From: Georgenia daeguensis
Lineage (GTDB): Bacteria > Actinomycetota > Actinomycetes > Actinomycetales > Actinomycetaceae
Reading direction: 5' to 3'
Length of the DNA stretch: 64,000 nt
NCBI RefSeq assembly: GCF_039537705.1
Contig: NZ_BAABBA010000007.1
Coordinates: forward strand, 62,001-126,000
Shown: positions 56,965-64,000 of the stretch, piece by piece
Layout of the letters: every line of letters starts with the position of its first letter
How positions within the stretch are numbered: the first letter of the stretch is position 1
Program-made: the position numbers and the translations under genes
Notes under the pieces: generated by a model
Databases searched by the model: none
What the model was told of the DNA's origin: nothing
What the model saw: the letters and a program-made list of their open reading frames with translations, nothing else

Positions 56965-57114
56965 ATGTGGTGGGAGCTGCACGGGTACCGGAGCCGGGAC
57001 CTGATGGCGGAGGCAATGAGGTCGCGGGAGGTCCGGGTGAGCCGGCGTGAGCCATGGCGTGCGGGATCCGCACGGTTCAACCCGCCCCGCGGGCCGCGGA
57101 CGTCGCAGCTGTGA
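56965..57114 (+). CDS. Small basic protein, possible SoxR target
   Basis: 49 residues starting WWELHGYRSRDLMAEAMRSREVR, amphipathic helix then a basic Pro/Arg tail. ATG 56965 has GGAG 1-4 bases upstream, a tight spacing. It lies about 50 bases after the plus-strand promoter that contains the SoxR box. No family is recognised; it could be a chance frame. Confidence 0.4.
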   Translation: MWWELHGYRSRDLMAEAMRSREVRVSRREPWRAGSARFNPPRGPRTSQL

Positions 57115-57126
57115 CCACGGGGCGGG

Positions 57127-57879
57127 TCAGTGGCCCGCCGTCCGTCCGGCGTCGTCCGCCGGCTGGTCCGTCGGGCTGGGCTGGTCCGTCGGGCCGGGCT
57201 GGTCCGTCGGGCCGGGCTGGTCCGCGAAGACCCGGATGCAGCAGCGACCCGCCCCGGGGTCCGCGACGATCCGCCGTCCGCAGCCCGGCACCCCCTGCGC
57301 GACGCCGTCGAGCAGCTGGTAGTTGAGCTCGCAGACCAGCTCCGTGTGCTGCTGGGCGAGGCGGTGGAACGGGCAGTTGCCCATGACGACGCCGCCCGCG
57401 GCGTCCGGCCGCGGCTCGTAGCCGCCCGCGACGAGCGCGGCGTCGAAGTCGCCCGCGCGCTGCCCGGCCTCGCGCCCAGTCTCGGCGGCCACACGCCGCA
57501 GCACGTCGCGCACGGGACGCCGGCTCTCGGCGGCCTCGGCGATGGCGCGGGCGAAGATGTCCGCGGCCAGCTCGTAGTTCCGTTCGGGGACCGAGACCGT
57601 CACCTCGGCGGCAGAGCGGACGTAGTACTTCGTCGGTCGGCCTGCACCGGGGCCTGAGCGGCCGGCGGGCCGGCGGAACTCCACCGTGAGCAGACCGGCC
57701 TCGGCGAGCCTGTCGAGGTGGAAGGCCGCGGTGCTCCGGCTGATGCCCAGTGCCGCGGCGGCGTCGTCCCGGCTCGTCGGGGCGTCCCGGCTGCCGACGA
57801 GGTTGTAGAGCGCTCGCGGGGTGGGGTCCCCGACAGCGGAGACGGCGGCGGCACGGTCGGTGCGTGGCTTCTGCGGCAC
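57127..57879 (-). CDS. SufR-like Fe-S winged-helix regulator
   Basis: 250 residues. ArsR/DeoR-type HTH (about 20-90: AAAALGISRSTAAFHLDRLAEAGLL) and a C-terminal domain with Cys169, Cys183, Cys200 and Cys213/214 in NCPFHRLAQQHTELVC, GVPGCG and GRCCIRV, the cluster-binding layout of SufR-type [4Fe-4S] sensors. The tail consists of DQPGPT repeats encoded by 18-bp tandem units (57168-57225). GTG 57879 lies 6 bases after a TATGAT -10 box. Divergent from the folE operon, which it probably controls in response to Fe-S status, oxygen or NO. Confidence 0.8.
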   Translation of the reverse strand: MPQKPRTDRAAAVSAVGDPTPRALYNLVGSRDAPTSRDDAAAALGISRSTAAFHLDRLAEAGLLTVEFRRPAGRSGPGAGRPTKYYVRSAAEVTVSVPERNYELAADIFARAIAEAAESRRPVRDVLRRVAAETGREAGQRAGDFDAALVAGGYEPRPDAAGGVVMGNCPFHRLAQQHTELVCELNYQLLDGVAQGVPGCGRRIVADPGAGRCCIRVFADQPGPTDQPGPTDQPSPTDQPADDAGRTAGH

Positions 57880-57885
57880 CCCTCC

Positions 57886-57942
57886 ATCATACGCTTCTAA
57901 AAACAAGATTGCTTGACGTAAGACTGTTGCCGCTCCTACGGT
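57886..57942. promoter_or_regulatory. Divergent promoters with AT-rich operator
   Basis: Minus strand: TATGAT -10 (57891-57886) for the regulator. Plus strand: TTGACG (57913-57918) and TACGGT (57937-57942), 18-bp spacing, for the folE unit. Between them CAAG-ATTG-CTTG (57904-57915) lies in an unusually AT-rich stretch and overlaps the plus-strand -35, a good candidate operator for the divergent regulator. Confidence 0.6.
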
Positions 57943-57970
57943 CGAACCAGGACCAAGGAGGTGGCTGACG

Positions 57971-58009
57971 ATGACGACACGCAGCTCCGTGCCGGGCGGT
58001 GAGCTCTGA
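57971..58009 (+). CDS. Twelve-residue upstream ORF coupled to folE
   Basis: Encodes MTTRSSVPGGEL. A strong AAGGAGGTGG ribosome site stands about 6-9 bases before ATG 57971, and the stop overlaps the folE start (TGATG at 58007-58011). folE itself has no separate ribosome site, so its translation probably depends on reading this ORF. Confidence 0.5.
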   Translation: MTTRSSVPGGEL

Positions 58010-58683
58010 TGGCCGCGATCACGCTCGCGACCGAGGCGCCGGGCCCTGCAACCTTCGTGAGGACGGCGCCCATGACGACGGCGGTCACGGCTCCGCCCCC
58101 GCCCCGGGAGATCGACCTCGTGCGGGCACGCACCGCCGTCGCCGAGCTCCTGGAGGCGCTGGGCCGCGGCACCGACTCCGAGCACCTCGCCGACACGCCG
58201 CGCCGGGTGGCCGACGCCCTGGCGGAGCTCCTCACGCCCCGGCCGTTCGAGCTGACCACCTTCCCCAACGACGAGGGCTACGACGAGCTGGTCCTCGTCC
58301 GCGACGTCCCGTTCCACTCCCTGTGCGAGCACCACCTGCTGCCGTTCCACGGCGTCGCCCACCTGGCGTACCTGCCCGGCGAGCGGATCGTCGGGCTCTC
58401 CAAGCTCGCGCGCGTCCTCGAGCACTTCTCCCGGGACCTGCAGGTCCAGGAACGTCTCACCCAGCAGGTGGCCGACCTCCTCCAGCAGCGCCTGCGCCCG
58501 CGCGGCGTCGGCGTCGTGCTGGAGGCCGAGCACCTGTGCATGTCCCTGCGCGGCGTCGCCGTCACCGGCTCGCGCACCGTCACCTCCGCCCTGCGCGGCA
58601 CCCTGCGGGAGGACCCGCGCTCGCGGGCGGAGTTCCTCGCCCTGGTCGGGGCGGGCACCGCCGTCCGGTCGTACCCCCGCTGA
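58009..58683 (+). CDS. folE: GTP cyclohydrolase I
   Basis: 224 residues. Converts GTP to dihydroneopterin triphosphate, entry step of folate and pterin synthesis. Active-site and zinc residues are present: VRDVPFHSLCEHHLLPFHGVAHLAYLPG (Cys and His zinc ligands), GLSKLARVLEHFSRDLQVQERLTQQVA and VLEAEHLCMSLRGV. ATG 58009 overlaps the short upstream ORF; ATG 58072 (MTTAVT) would be an alternative start. Placed with a FolP2-like protein rather than a standard folate operon, so it may be a second, pathway-specific copy. Confidence 0.93.
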   Translation: MAAITLATEAPGPATFVRTAPMTTAVTAPPPPREIDLVRARTAVAELLEALGRGTDSEHLADTPRRVADALAELLTPRPFELTTFPNDEGYDELVLVRDVPFHSLCEHHLLPFHGVAHLAYLPGERIVGLSKLARVLEHFSRDLQVQERLTQQVADLLQQRLRPRGVGVVLEAEHLCMSLRGVAVTGSRTVTSALRGTLREDPRSRAEFLALVGAGTAVRSYPR

Positions 58684-58722
58684 GCTCCGGCCTGCCGGCC
58701 GGTGATCCGAGAGGAAGTCGTC

Positions 58723-59973
58723 ATGTCGCACCGAGGGATCGTCATCGTGGGTGCGGGGCTCGCCGGCGCCCGCGCCGCGCAGACCCTGCGCGAGGAGGGC
58801 TACGGCGGGCCGGTCCACCTCGTGGGCGAGGAGCAGGAGCGGCCCTACGAACGCCCGCCGCTGTCAAAGGAGTACCTGAGCGGCACCGCCGAGCGGGAGG
58901 CCGGCTTCGTCCACCCGGAGGGCTGGTACGCCGAGCACGACGTCGAGCTCCACCTCGCCCACCGCGCCACCGCGCTCGATCTCGCCGGCCGCACAGTGGC
59001 CCTCGGGGGCGGCGCGCGCCTGCCGTTCGACCGGGTGCTTCTGGCCACCGGCGCCCGCTCGCGGCGCCTGCACGGTCCCGGGTCGGGAGAGGGGCTCGCC
59101 GGGGTGCACTACCTGCGCACCCGCGTCGAGTCGGACGCGCTGCGCGCGGAGATCGCCGACGGCGGCCGCCGGGTCGTCGTCGTCGGAGCCGGCTGGATCG
59201 GGCTCGAGGTGGCTGCCGCGGCCCGCACCTACGGCAACGACGTGGCCGTCCTCGGCCGGGAGACCGTGCCGCTGAACGCCGCGCTCGGCGACGAGCTCGG
59301 AGCCGTCTTCGGAGACCTGCACCGCCGCCACGGGGTGGACCTGCGCATGCGCACCGCCGTCGCCGGGATCTCCGGCGCGTCCGGCCGGGTCACCGGCGTC
59401 GAGCTCGCGGGCGGCGAGACCGTCCCGGCCGACGTCGTCGTGGTCGGGATCGGCGCCGTCCCGAACGACGAGCTGGCGACGGAGGCGGGTCTGCAGGTCG
59501 ACGGCGGGGTCGTCGTCGACGAGCACCTGCGTTCCTCCCACGCCGACGTCTTCGCCGTCGGCGACGTCGCCAGGGCCTACCACCCCGCGCTCGGCCGGCA
59601 CCTGCGCGTGGAGCACTGGGCCAACGCCCTCAACGCCGCGCCGATCGCCGCCCGGGCGATGCTCGGCCAGGACGTGGTGGACGACCTCGTGCCCTACTTC
59701 TACACCGACCAGTACGACCTCTCGATGGAGTACTCGGGGTACTTCGACCTGGCCCGGCACGCGGAGGTGGTCTACCGCGGCGACCCGGGCGGCGGGGCGT
59801 TCGTCGCGTTCTGGCTGGTGGGGGAGACGGTGGTCGCCGGCATGAACGTCAACGTCTGGGACGTCAGCCCGGCGATCGAGCGGCTCGTCCGGTCCGGCGC
59901 CCCGGTCGACCGCGGGATGCTGGCGGACGCTGCAGTCCCGCTGGACGATCTCGCTCCGCAGCCCGCGGCCTGA
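58723..59973 (+). CDS. FAD-dependent ferredoxin-reductase-like oxidoreductase
   Basis: 416 residues. FAD-binding GAGLAGARAAQTLREEG (near 10), ERPPLSKEYLSG, NAD(P)-binding VVVGAGWIGLEVAAAARTYG (near 150) and FAVGDVAR (near 285), the layout of putidaredoxin/rubredoxin reductases. C-terminal reductase domain with VEHWANALNAAPIAARAMLG. Would pass electrons from NAD(P)H to a ferredoxin or Rieske partner, but none is encoded in the cluster. ATG 58723 follows GAGAGGAAG. In the folE unit by direction and short gaps. Confidence 0.85.
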   Translation: MSHRGIVIVGAGLAGARAAQTLREEGYGGPVHLVGEEQERPYERPPLSKEYLSGTAEREAGFVHPEGWYAEHDVELHLAHRATALDLAGRTVALGGGARLPFDRVLLATGARSRRLHGPGSGEGLAGVHYLRTRVESDALRAEIADGGRRVVVVGAGWIGLEVAAAARTYGNDVAVLGRETVPLNAALGDELGAVFGDLHRRHGVDLRMRTAVAGISGASGRVTGVELAGGETVPADVVVVGIGAVPNDELATEAGLQVDGGVVVDEHLRSSHADVFAVGDVARAYHPALGRHLRVEHWANALNAAPIAARAMLGQDVVDDLVPYFYTDQYDLSMEYSGYFDLARHAEVVYRGDPGGGAFVAFWLVGETVVAGMNVNVWDVSPAIERLVRSGAPVDRGMLADAAVPLDDLAPQPAA

Positions 59974-59986
59974 CGGGAGTCGTCAC

Positions 59987-60838
59987 GTGCACCGGCCCCG
60001 CGACCTCCACCTCGACGACCACGTCGCGGTGATGGCGATTATCAACCGCACGCCGGACTCCTTCTACGACGGCGGCCGCACCTTCGCCCTCGACGCCGCC
60101 GTCGCCGCGGCTCTGCGCGCCGTGGCGGACGGGGCCGACTGGGTCGACGTCGGGGGCGTGCCCTTCTCCCCGGACACGCCGCCCGTACCCCTCGCCGAGG
60201 AGCTGGACCGGGTGCTGCCGGTCGTGGCGGCCGTGCGCGCCGTCTCCGACGTCGTCGTCTCCGTCGACACCGCCCGGCCCGAGGTCGCCGCCGCGTGCGT
60301 CGCCGCCGGCGCCGACGTCGTCAACGACACCTCCGGGCTGCGCGACGCGGCGATGGTCGAGGTGGTCGCCGCCACCGGCGCGAACGTCGTCGTCGCACAC
60401 TCCCTCGCCGCGCCGCACACCCCTCACCCCCGGCCGGTGTACGGCGACGTCGTCACCGAGGTCGCCGACTTCCTGCGTGGCCGGGTCGAGCGAGCGCTGG
60501 CCGCCGGTGTCGCGGGCGACCGGATCGTGGTCGACCCGGGGCACGACCTCAACAAGAACACCGACCACTCGCTCGAGCTGACCCGGCGGCTCCGCGAGAT
60601 CGCCGCGCTCGGGTGGCCCACGCTCGTGGCGCTCTCCCGCAAGGACTTCGTGGGGGAGGCCCTGGGGCGCCCGAAGGAGGACCGCCTGGCCGGCTCGCTC
60701 GCCGCCGCGGCGCTGTGCGTGGCGGCCGGGGCGCGCGTGGTCCGCACCCACGACGTCGCCGCGACCGTCGACGCCGTCCGGCTCACCGAGGCGGTGCTCG
60801 GGCGGCGCGCGCCGGTCGAGCACCGGCACAACCGCTGA
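59987..60838 (+). CDS. FolP2-type dihydropteroate synthase paralogue
   Basis: 283 residues, TIM barrel. VMAIINRTPDSFYDGG, SVDTARPEVAAACVAAGADVVNDTSGL, VALSRKDFVGEALGRP and RTHDVAATVDAV preserve the pterin-pyrophosphate site. The loop that binds p-aminobenzoate and sulfonamides (GGESTRPG in true DHPS) is replaced by GGVPFSPD, MHMRG is missing, and DPGxGF is DPGHDLNKNTDH. These are features of mycobacterial FolP2 (Rv1207), reported not to work as a normal DHPS. So a different acceptor is likely. GTG 59987, 13 bases after the flavoprotein gene. Confidence 0.82.
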   Translation: MHRPRDLHLDDHVAVMAIINRTPDSFYDGGRTFALDAAVAAALRAVADGADWVDVGGVPFSPDTPPVPLAEELDRVLPVVAAVRAVSDVVVSVDTARPEVAAACVAAGADVVNDTSGLRDAAMVEVVAATGANVVVAHSLAAPHTPHPRPVYGDVVTEVADFLRGRVERALAAGVAGDRIVVDPGHDLNKNTDHSLELTRRLREIAALGWPTLVALSRKDFVGEALGRPKEDRLAGSLAAAALCVAAGARVVRTHDVAATVDAVRLTEAVLGRRAPVEHRHNR

Positions 60839-60881
60839 GGGACACCGCCGCGAAGACCGGCACACCACATGAGGAGCAAGA

Positions 60882-61598
60882 GTGTTCGATCCCGAGGAGC
60901 TGGTGCGCCGCTACGCGGTCGCGGACCGCGCAGCGTGGCACCTGCGCGTGAACTTCATCGCCAGCCTCGACGGCGCGGCCACCCACGAGGGCCTGTCCGG
61001 CGGCCTCAACAACGCCGACGACAAGCAGGTCTTCGACACCCTGCGCATGCTCGCCGACGTCGTCCTGCTCGGTGCGGGGACGCTGCGAGCCGAGGGGTAC
61101 GGGGCGATGCGCCTGGACGACGACGCCGTGGCCTGGCGGGTGGCGCACGGCCTGCCCGCCCACCCGGTCCTCGCCGTCGTCTCCTCCCGTCTCGCGCTCG
61201 CGCCGGACCACGCGGCGCTCGCGGACGCGCCGGTCCGGCCGCTCGTCCTCACCCACGAGGCGTCCCCGGCCGGCGCGCGGCTGGCGCTGTCGGAGGTGGC
61301 CGACGTCGTGCCGTGCGGGGAGGACGCCGTGGACGTCGGTCTCGTCCGGGCGGCGCTGGAACGGCGCGGTCTGTCCCAGGTGCTGTGCGAGGGCGGCCCG
61401 CGCCTGCTCGGCGCGCTCATCGAGGCCGACGCCGTGGACGAGCTGTGCCTGACGCTCAGCCCCGTCCTCGAGGGCGGCGCGGCCGGGCGCATCGCGGCGG
61501 GCGGTGCGCAGGCGACCCGGCGGATGCGGCTGGGCCACGTCCTCACCGCCGGCGACATGCTGATGCTGCGCTACCTGCGCGACGGCAGCTCCGCGTAG
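60882..61598 (+). CDS. RibD C-terminal-like pyrimidine/pteridine reductase
   Basis: 238 residues. Stand-alone RibD reductase domain of the DHFR-like fold: LRVNFIASLDGAATHEGLSGGLNN (near 22), LRMLADVVLLGAGTLRAEGYGAM (near 50) and LCEGGPRLLGALIEADAVDELCLTLSPVL (near 168). No deaminase domain. Relatives such as Rv2671 can reduce dihydrofolate, so here it may reduce the pterin made by the upstream enzymes. GTG 60882 follows GAGGAG. Its end overlaps the convergent hydrolase gene by 28 bases. Confidence 0.83.
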   Translation: MFDPEELVRRYAVADRAAWHLRVNFIASLDGAATHEGLSGGLNNADDKQVFDTLRMLADVVLLGAGTLRAEGYGAMRLDDDAVAWRVAHGLPAHPVLAVVSSRLALAPDHAALADAPVRPLVLTHEASPAGARLALSEVADVVPCGEDAVDVGLVRAALERRGLSQVLCEGGPRLLGALIEADAVDELCLTLSPVLEGGAAGRIAAGGAQATRRMRLGHVLTAGDMLMLRYLRDGSSA

Positions 61599-62482
61599 GC
61601 CACCAGGCGCTCGGCGAGCTCGGCCGGCCGGGAGAGGTAGGCGCAGTGGCTGCCCGGCATCTCGTCCGCCTCGACCCCGAGCCGCTCGCGCGCGAGACCT
61701 CGGAGGAACGACGGCGGGAAGACCCTGTCGTCGGCCAGCAGGAGGAAGGACGTGGGCACGTCCGGCCATGCGCTCAGCGGCCACGGCTCGGACATGACCC
61801 GGCCGGCCTGGTCGCGTGAGCGGCGCAGGGCCTCGGCCGCGAGGGCGGGATCGAGGTCGTGCATGAAGGTGGCGATCTCCGCCGCGCGCGGATCCTCGTC
61901 CGCGCCGGCTCGGTCGACACCGGCGTCGTCGTCGCGACTAGCATCGTCGTGACCGGCTCTGTCGTCGCGACCCGCTCCGTCGTCGTGAGCCGCGTCGCGC
62001 TCGCCGACCGCCGCCCGGTAGCCGCTCGTCTCCCACCACTCGCCGGCGGTCTCGCCGGGCGCCGGCACCATGGCCGCCACGAGGACGAGGCGCCGGACCG
62101 GGATGCGTGCGGCGACCAGCGGCGCCACGAACCCGCCGAGGGAGTGCGCCACCAGGACGACGTCGCCGGGTGCCGTCCGGGACCCTGCGGCACCGGTGAC
62201 ATTCCCGAACCCCGCGGCACCGGTGGCGCTCCCGGCCCCGTCACCGCCGGAAGCGGCCCCGGCCCCGGCGGAACCGGTCGCGGCGTTGACGGCCGCCACC
62301 ACGGTCTCGGCGTACTGCTCCAGGCCGGCGGACTCGTCGTCGCCCGGCAGGTCGACCGCCACCACGTCGTGACCGCGGGCGATCAGCTCCGCGCGGACCA
62401 GGTGCCACTCCCAGGCCGACCCGCCGGCGCCGTGCACGATCGCGAAGGTCGTCCTCGGCACGTCGCGAGAACCGGTGCGCAC
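61571..62482 (-). CDS. Alpha/beta hydrolase
   Basis: 303 residues. FAIVHGAGGSAWEWHLV (oxyanion region), nucleophile elbow AHSLGGF (Ser near 115) and GSHCAYLSRPAELAERL with the catalytic His near 280, as in salicylate esterase/MhpC-type hydrolases. Two low-complexity insertions are unusual: Gly/Ala-rich (about 68-100) and Asp/Arg/His-rich (about 165-195). The start is GTG 62482, 4 bases after the VOC gene stop; GTG 62461 is an alternative. Substrate unknown. Confidence 0.8.
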   Translation of the reverse strand: MRTGSRDVPRTTFAIVHGAGGSAWEWHLVRAELIARGHDVVAVDLPGDDESAGLEQYAETVVAAVNAATGSAGAGAASGGDGAGSATGAAGFGNVTGAAGSRTAPGDVVLVAHSLGGFVAPLVAARIPVRRLVLVAAMVPAPGETAGEWWETSGYRAAVGERDAAHDDGAGRDDRAGHDDASRDDDAGVDRAGADEDPRAAEIATFMHDLDPALAAEALRRSRDQAGRVMSEPWPLSAWPDVPTSFLLLADDRVFPPSFLRGLARERLGVEADEMPGSHCAYLSRPAELAERLVAYAELPSRR

Positions 62483-62486
62483 CGTG

Positions 62487-62885
62487 TCACCCCGCCGTCG
62501 TGCCGGCGTCGTCCTGGATCAGCGAGAAGACGTTGCCCGCCGGGTCGCTGAACCAGGCGATCGGCGGTCCGCCGCGCCTGAACACACCGGTCGCGTCCGT
62601 CTCCATCTCCGTGCCCTCGTACCGCTCGAAGGTGACGCCGCGGCGGCTGAGCTCGGCGACGCCGGCGTCGATGTCCGGCACCACCAGGTTCAGCACGGTG
62701 AACGACGCCGGGGTGTGCGCCGCGCCCTTCGGGTAGACGATCACCTCGGCGCCGCCGGGGAGGTGCAGGGTGATGATGCCCTGCATGCCGCCGTCGGTGA
62801 CCTCCAGGCCGAGGACGCGGGTGTAGAAGTTACGGGCGCGCTCGGTGTCGTCCACCGAGAACCCGCTGAACGCGTGGGTGTACAT
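62487..62885 (-). CDS. VOC/glyoxalase-fold protein
   Basis: 132 residues with the paired beta-alpha-beta-beta-beta units of the vicinal-oxygen-chelate fold: HAFSGFSVDDTERARNFYTRVLGLEV and PPIAWFSDPAGNVFSLIQDD. Metal ligands of active enzymes (His, Glu) are only partly evident. ATG 62885 follows AAGGAG. Between two hydrolase genes in a leftward operon. Confidence 0.85.
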   Translation of the reverse strand: MYTHAFSGFSVDDTERARNFYTRVLGLEVTDGGMQGIITLHLPGGAEVIVYPKGAAHTPASFTVLNLVVPDIDAGVAELSRRGVTFERYEGTEMETDATGVFRRGGPPIAWFSDPAGNVFSLIQDDAGTTAG

Positions 62886-62898
62886 GCCTGCTCCTTCG

Positions 62899-63789
62899 TC
62901 AGCCGTGCGGGGTGGCGGGTCGGTGCGAGCGAAGCGGTCGAGCGGTCGGTGAGGTCGGGTCGAACGCTGCCGGCACCCGGGCGAGCAGCTTCAGCACCTC
63001 GGCCGCGACGGCGTGGGGCACGATGCGGTGGTTCGCGCCCTCGACGGGGCGCAGCTCGGCACCTGGTATCGCCTCGGCCGCCCGCCGGGACGCCGCGGCC
63101 AGGTCCGGCCAGGTGTCCCGCCCGTGCATGACGGTCGCCGGGACACGTACCTCAGACCCGAGCAGACCGGGGTCGGGGTAGAGGCCCGTGACGGCGGCGT
63201 CGTACACGAGGCTGTTCGCCAGGGCCTCGAGTGCCGGGAAGAACGGCGCGTGGCGGATCTGCTCGAGCATCTCCTCGTCGAGGCCGATGGCGCGCTGGAA
63301 GCTGATGACCGCGTCCGCCCGCCGTCCCTCCGCGACCAGGGCGGAGAGCACCTCGGCCTCCGCCGTCGTCGGCTCCGTCGACTCTCCCTCGAAGGCGAAC
63401 GGAGGCTCGAACATCGCGAGCGCGATGAAGCCGGGGTTGCGGATCGTCGCGAGCAGCGCGAGGTGCCCGCCCGAGGAGTAGCCGAGCACGGCAGCGCGGC
63501 CGCCGACGGCGGCGAGCAGGGCGTCGAGGTCGTCGAGCTCGCGCTCCACCGCGCCGGTGACCGGCGTGCGGTCGCCGACGGCGGCGGCGTCGTCGCTGGC
63601 GCCACGGCCACGACGGTCGTACGTGACCGCGCGGACCCCTGCCTCCGCGAGCGCCTGCGCCAGCGGCCGCAGGCCGGAGACGTCGTTCATCGCCGCGGCC
63701 ACGAGGATGACCGCGGGCCCCGAGCCGTACGACTCGTAGGCGAGGGTCGTGCCGTCGGCCGAGGTGACGCGCTGCGTGGAGCCGTCCAT
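62899..63789 (-). CDS. Alpha/beta hydrolase
   Basis: 296 residues. YDRRGRGASDD strand-turn, nucleophile elbow GYSSGGH (Ser near 108), an acidic residue in HGRDTWPD and GANHRIVP with the catalytic His near 257. Similar to the large group of epoxide hydrolase/lactonase-like proteins without assigned substrate. ATG 63789 follows GGGAGGGA by 4 bases. First gene of the three-gene leftward set. Confidence 0.85.
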   Translation of the reverse strand: MDGSTQRVTSADGTTLAYESYGSGPAVILVAAAMNDVSGLRPLAQALAEAGVRAVTYDRRGRGASDDAAAVGDRTPVTGAVERELDDLDALLAAVGGRAAVLGYSSGGHLALLATIRNPGFIALAMFEPPFAFEGESTEPTTAEAEVLSALVAEGRRADAVISFQRAIGLDEEMLEQIRHAPFFPALEALANSLVYDAAVTGLYPDPGLLGSEVRVPATVMHGRDTWPDLAAASRRAAEAIPGAELRPVEGANHRIVPHAVAAEVLKLLARVPAAFDPTSPTARPLRSHRPATPHG

Positions 63790-63901
63790 GGTCCCTCCCG
63801 CGGGGTCGGGGCGTCGGTGCCCGTGCAGCCACCGTACGGCGGACCCGGCGGGAGATCTTCCTGTTTTCCCGGGCCGACTCACGACGGGCGAGCCCGGGAC
63901 C

Positions 63902-63929
63902 CCGAACCGGCTCTCCGGCTCCGGTTCGG
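63902..63929 (-). terminator. Hairpin downstream of the partial leftward gene
   Basis: CCGAACCGG pairs with CCGGTTCGG around a 10-base loop. It lies 15 bases after the stop of the frame at 63944, as expected for its terminator. Confidence 0.6.
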
Positions 63930-63943
63930 AGCGTGGAGACGGG

Positions 63944-64000
63944 TCAGCCCGTGCGGCGGACCCCGCCGCTGCAGCTGCCGAGCTTGTTCTCGGGATCGAG
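63944..64000 (-). CDS. C-terminus of an unidentified protein (5' part beyond window)
   Basis: The last 18 residues read LDPENKLGSCSGGVRRTG before TGA at 63946-63944. The frame is open to the window edge and is followed by a hairpin in the proper place. No family can be named from so short a piece. Confidence 0.4.
   Translation of the reverse strand, partial: LDPENKLGSCSGGVRRTG

Overview
The window is very GC-rich DNA with long shadow reading frames, many GTG starts and many overlapping stop/start codons. Gene content (SepIVA-like protein, cydABDC, F420-type luciferase-like oxidoreductases, FolP2-like protein, DUF222-HNH protein, AbiEi-like protein, DUF6318 lipoprotein, actinobacterial Ku, SAM-IV-type riboswitch) points to an actinobacterium, most likely of the Micrococcales (Georgenia/Cellulomonas-like). 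The rank below order is inference. No tRNA, rRNA, CRISPR array, insertion sequence or prophage was seen.

Layout. 1-11 kb is a conserved housekeeping block: rpmB (partial, divergent), a FakA-like DAK2 protein, recG, a luciferase-like oxidoreductase, a beta-helix protein, then rsmD, coaD, a sepIVA-like gene, a DUF177 gene, rnc and mutM. 10.7-21.6 kb is a respiratory block: a DevR/DosR-like response regulator, an AbiEi-like gene with repeats beside it, a DosS-like double-GAF histidine kinase, and cydC, cydD, cydB, cydA in one leftward unit. A perfect GGGAC-N4-GTCCC palindrome lies about 42 bp upstream of the predicted cydA start point, so the two-component system probably activates cytochrome bd expression. 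21.9-25.6 kb is rne (RNase E/G). 25.7-27.1 kb is a lower-GC pair (DUF6318 lipoprotein, PKD protein). 27.2-30.4 kb is a carbohydrate ABC importer without its own ATPase. 30.5-39.3 kb holds an NAD(P)-binding protein, rplU-rpmA-obg, a major-facilitator transporter, a BBE-like oxidase and proB, followed by a decayed comB-like fragment.

39.6-49.9 kb looks like a sulfur-responsive region. A Cys-rich leader peptide with a hairpin across its stop codon precedes a peptide-type ABC importer, a luciferase-like monooxygenase and two carboxymuconolactone-decarboxylase-fold proteins. After that comes a consensus-like promoter, a SAM-IV-type riboswitch, a second leader peptide rich in Met and Cys codons with the same hairpin layout, and a diverged luciferase-like protein. 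50-56.9 kb carries a DUF222-HNH protein, a UbiB/ABC1 kinase-like protein, an F420-type oxidoreductase, a Ku gene with an apparent 1-base frameshift, and soxR with its operator.

57.1-61.6 kb is the most intriguing cluster. A SufR-like Fe-S regulator is divergent from a short upstream ORF, folE, a ferredoxin-reductase-like flavoprotein, a FolP2-type dihydropteroate synthase paralogue and a RibD-like reductase. Together they look like a dedicated pterin pathway under Fe-S/redox control whose product is unknown. The window closes with two alpha/beta hydrolases around a VOC protein and the tail of one more leftward gene.

A recurring trait is leaderless expression. At least seven start codons sit 6-7 bp after a TANNNT -10 box, and most of them have no convincing ribosome binding site.
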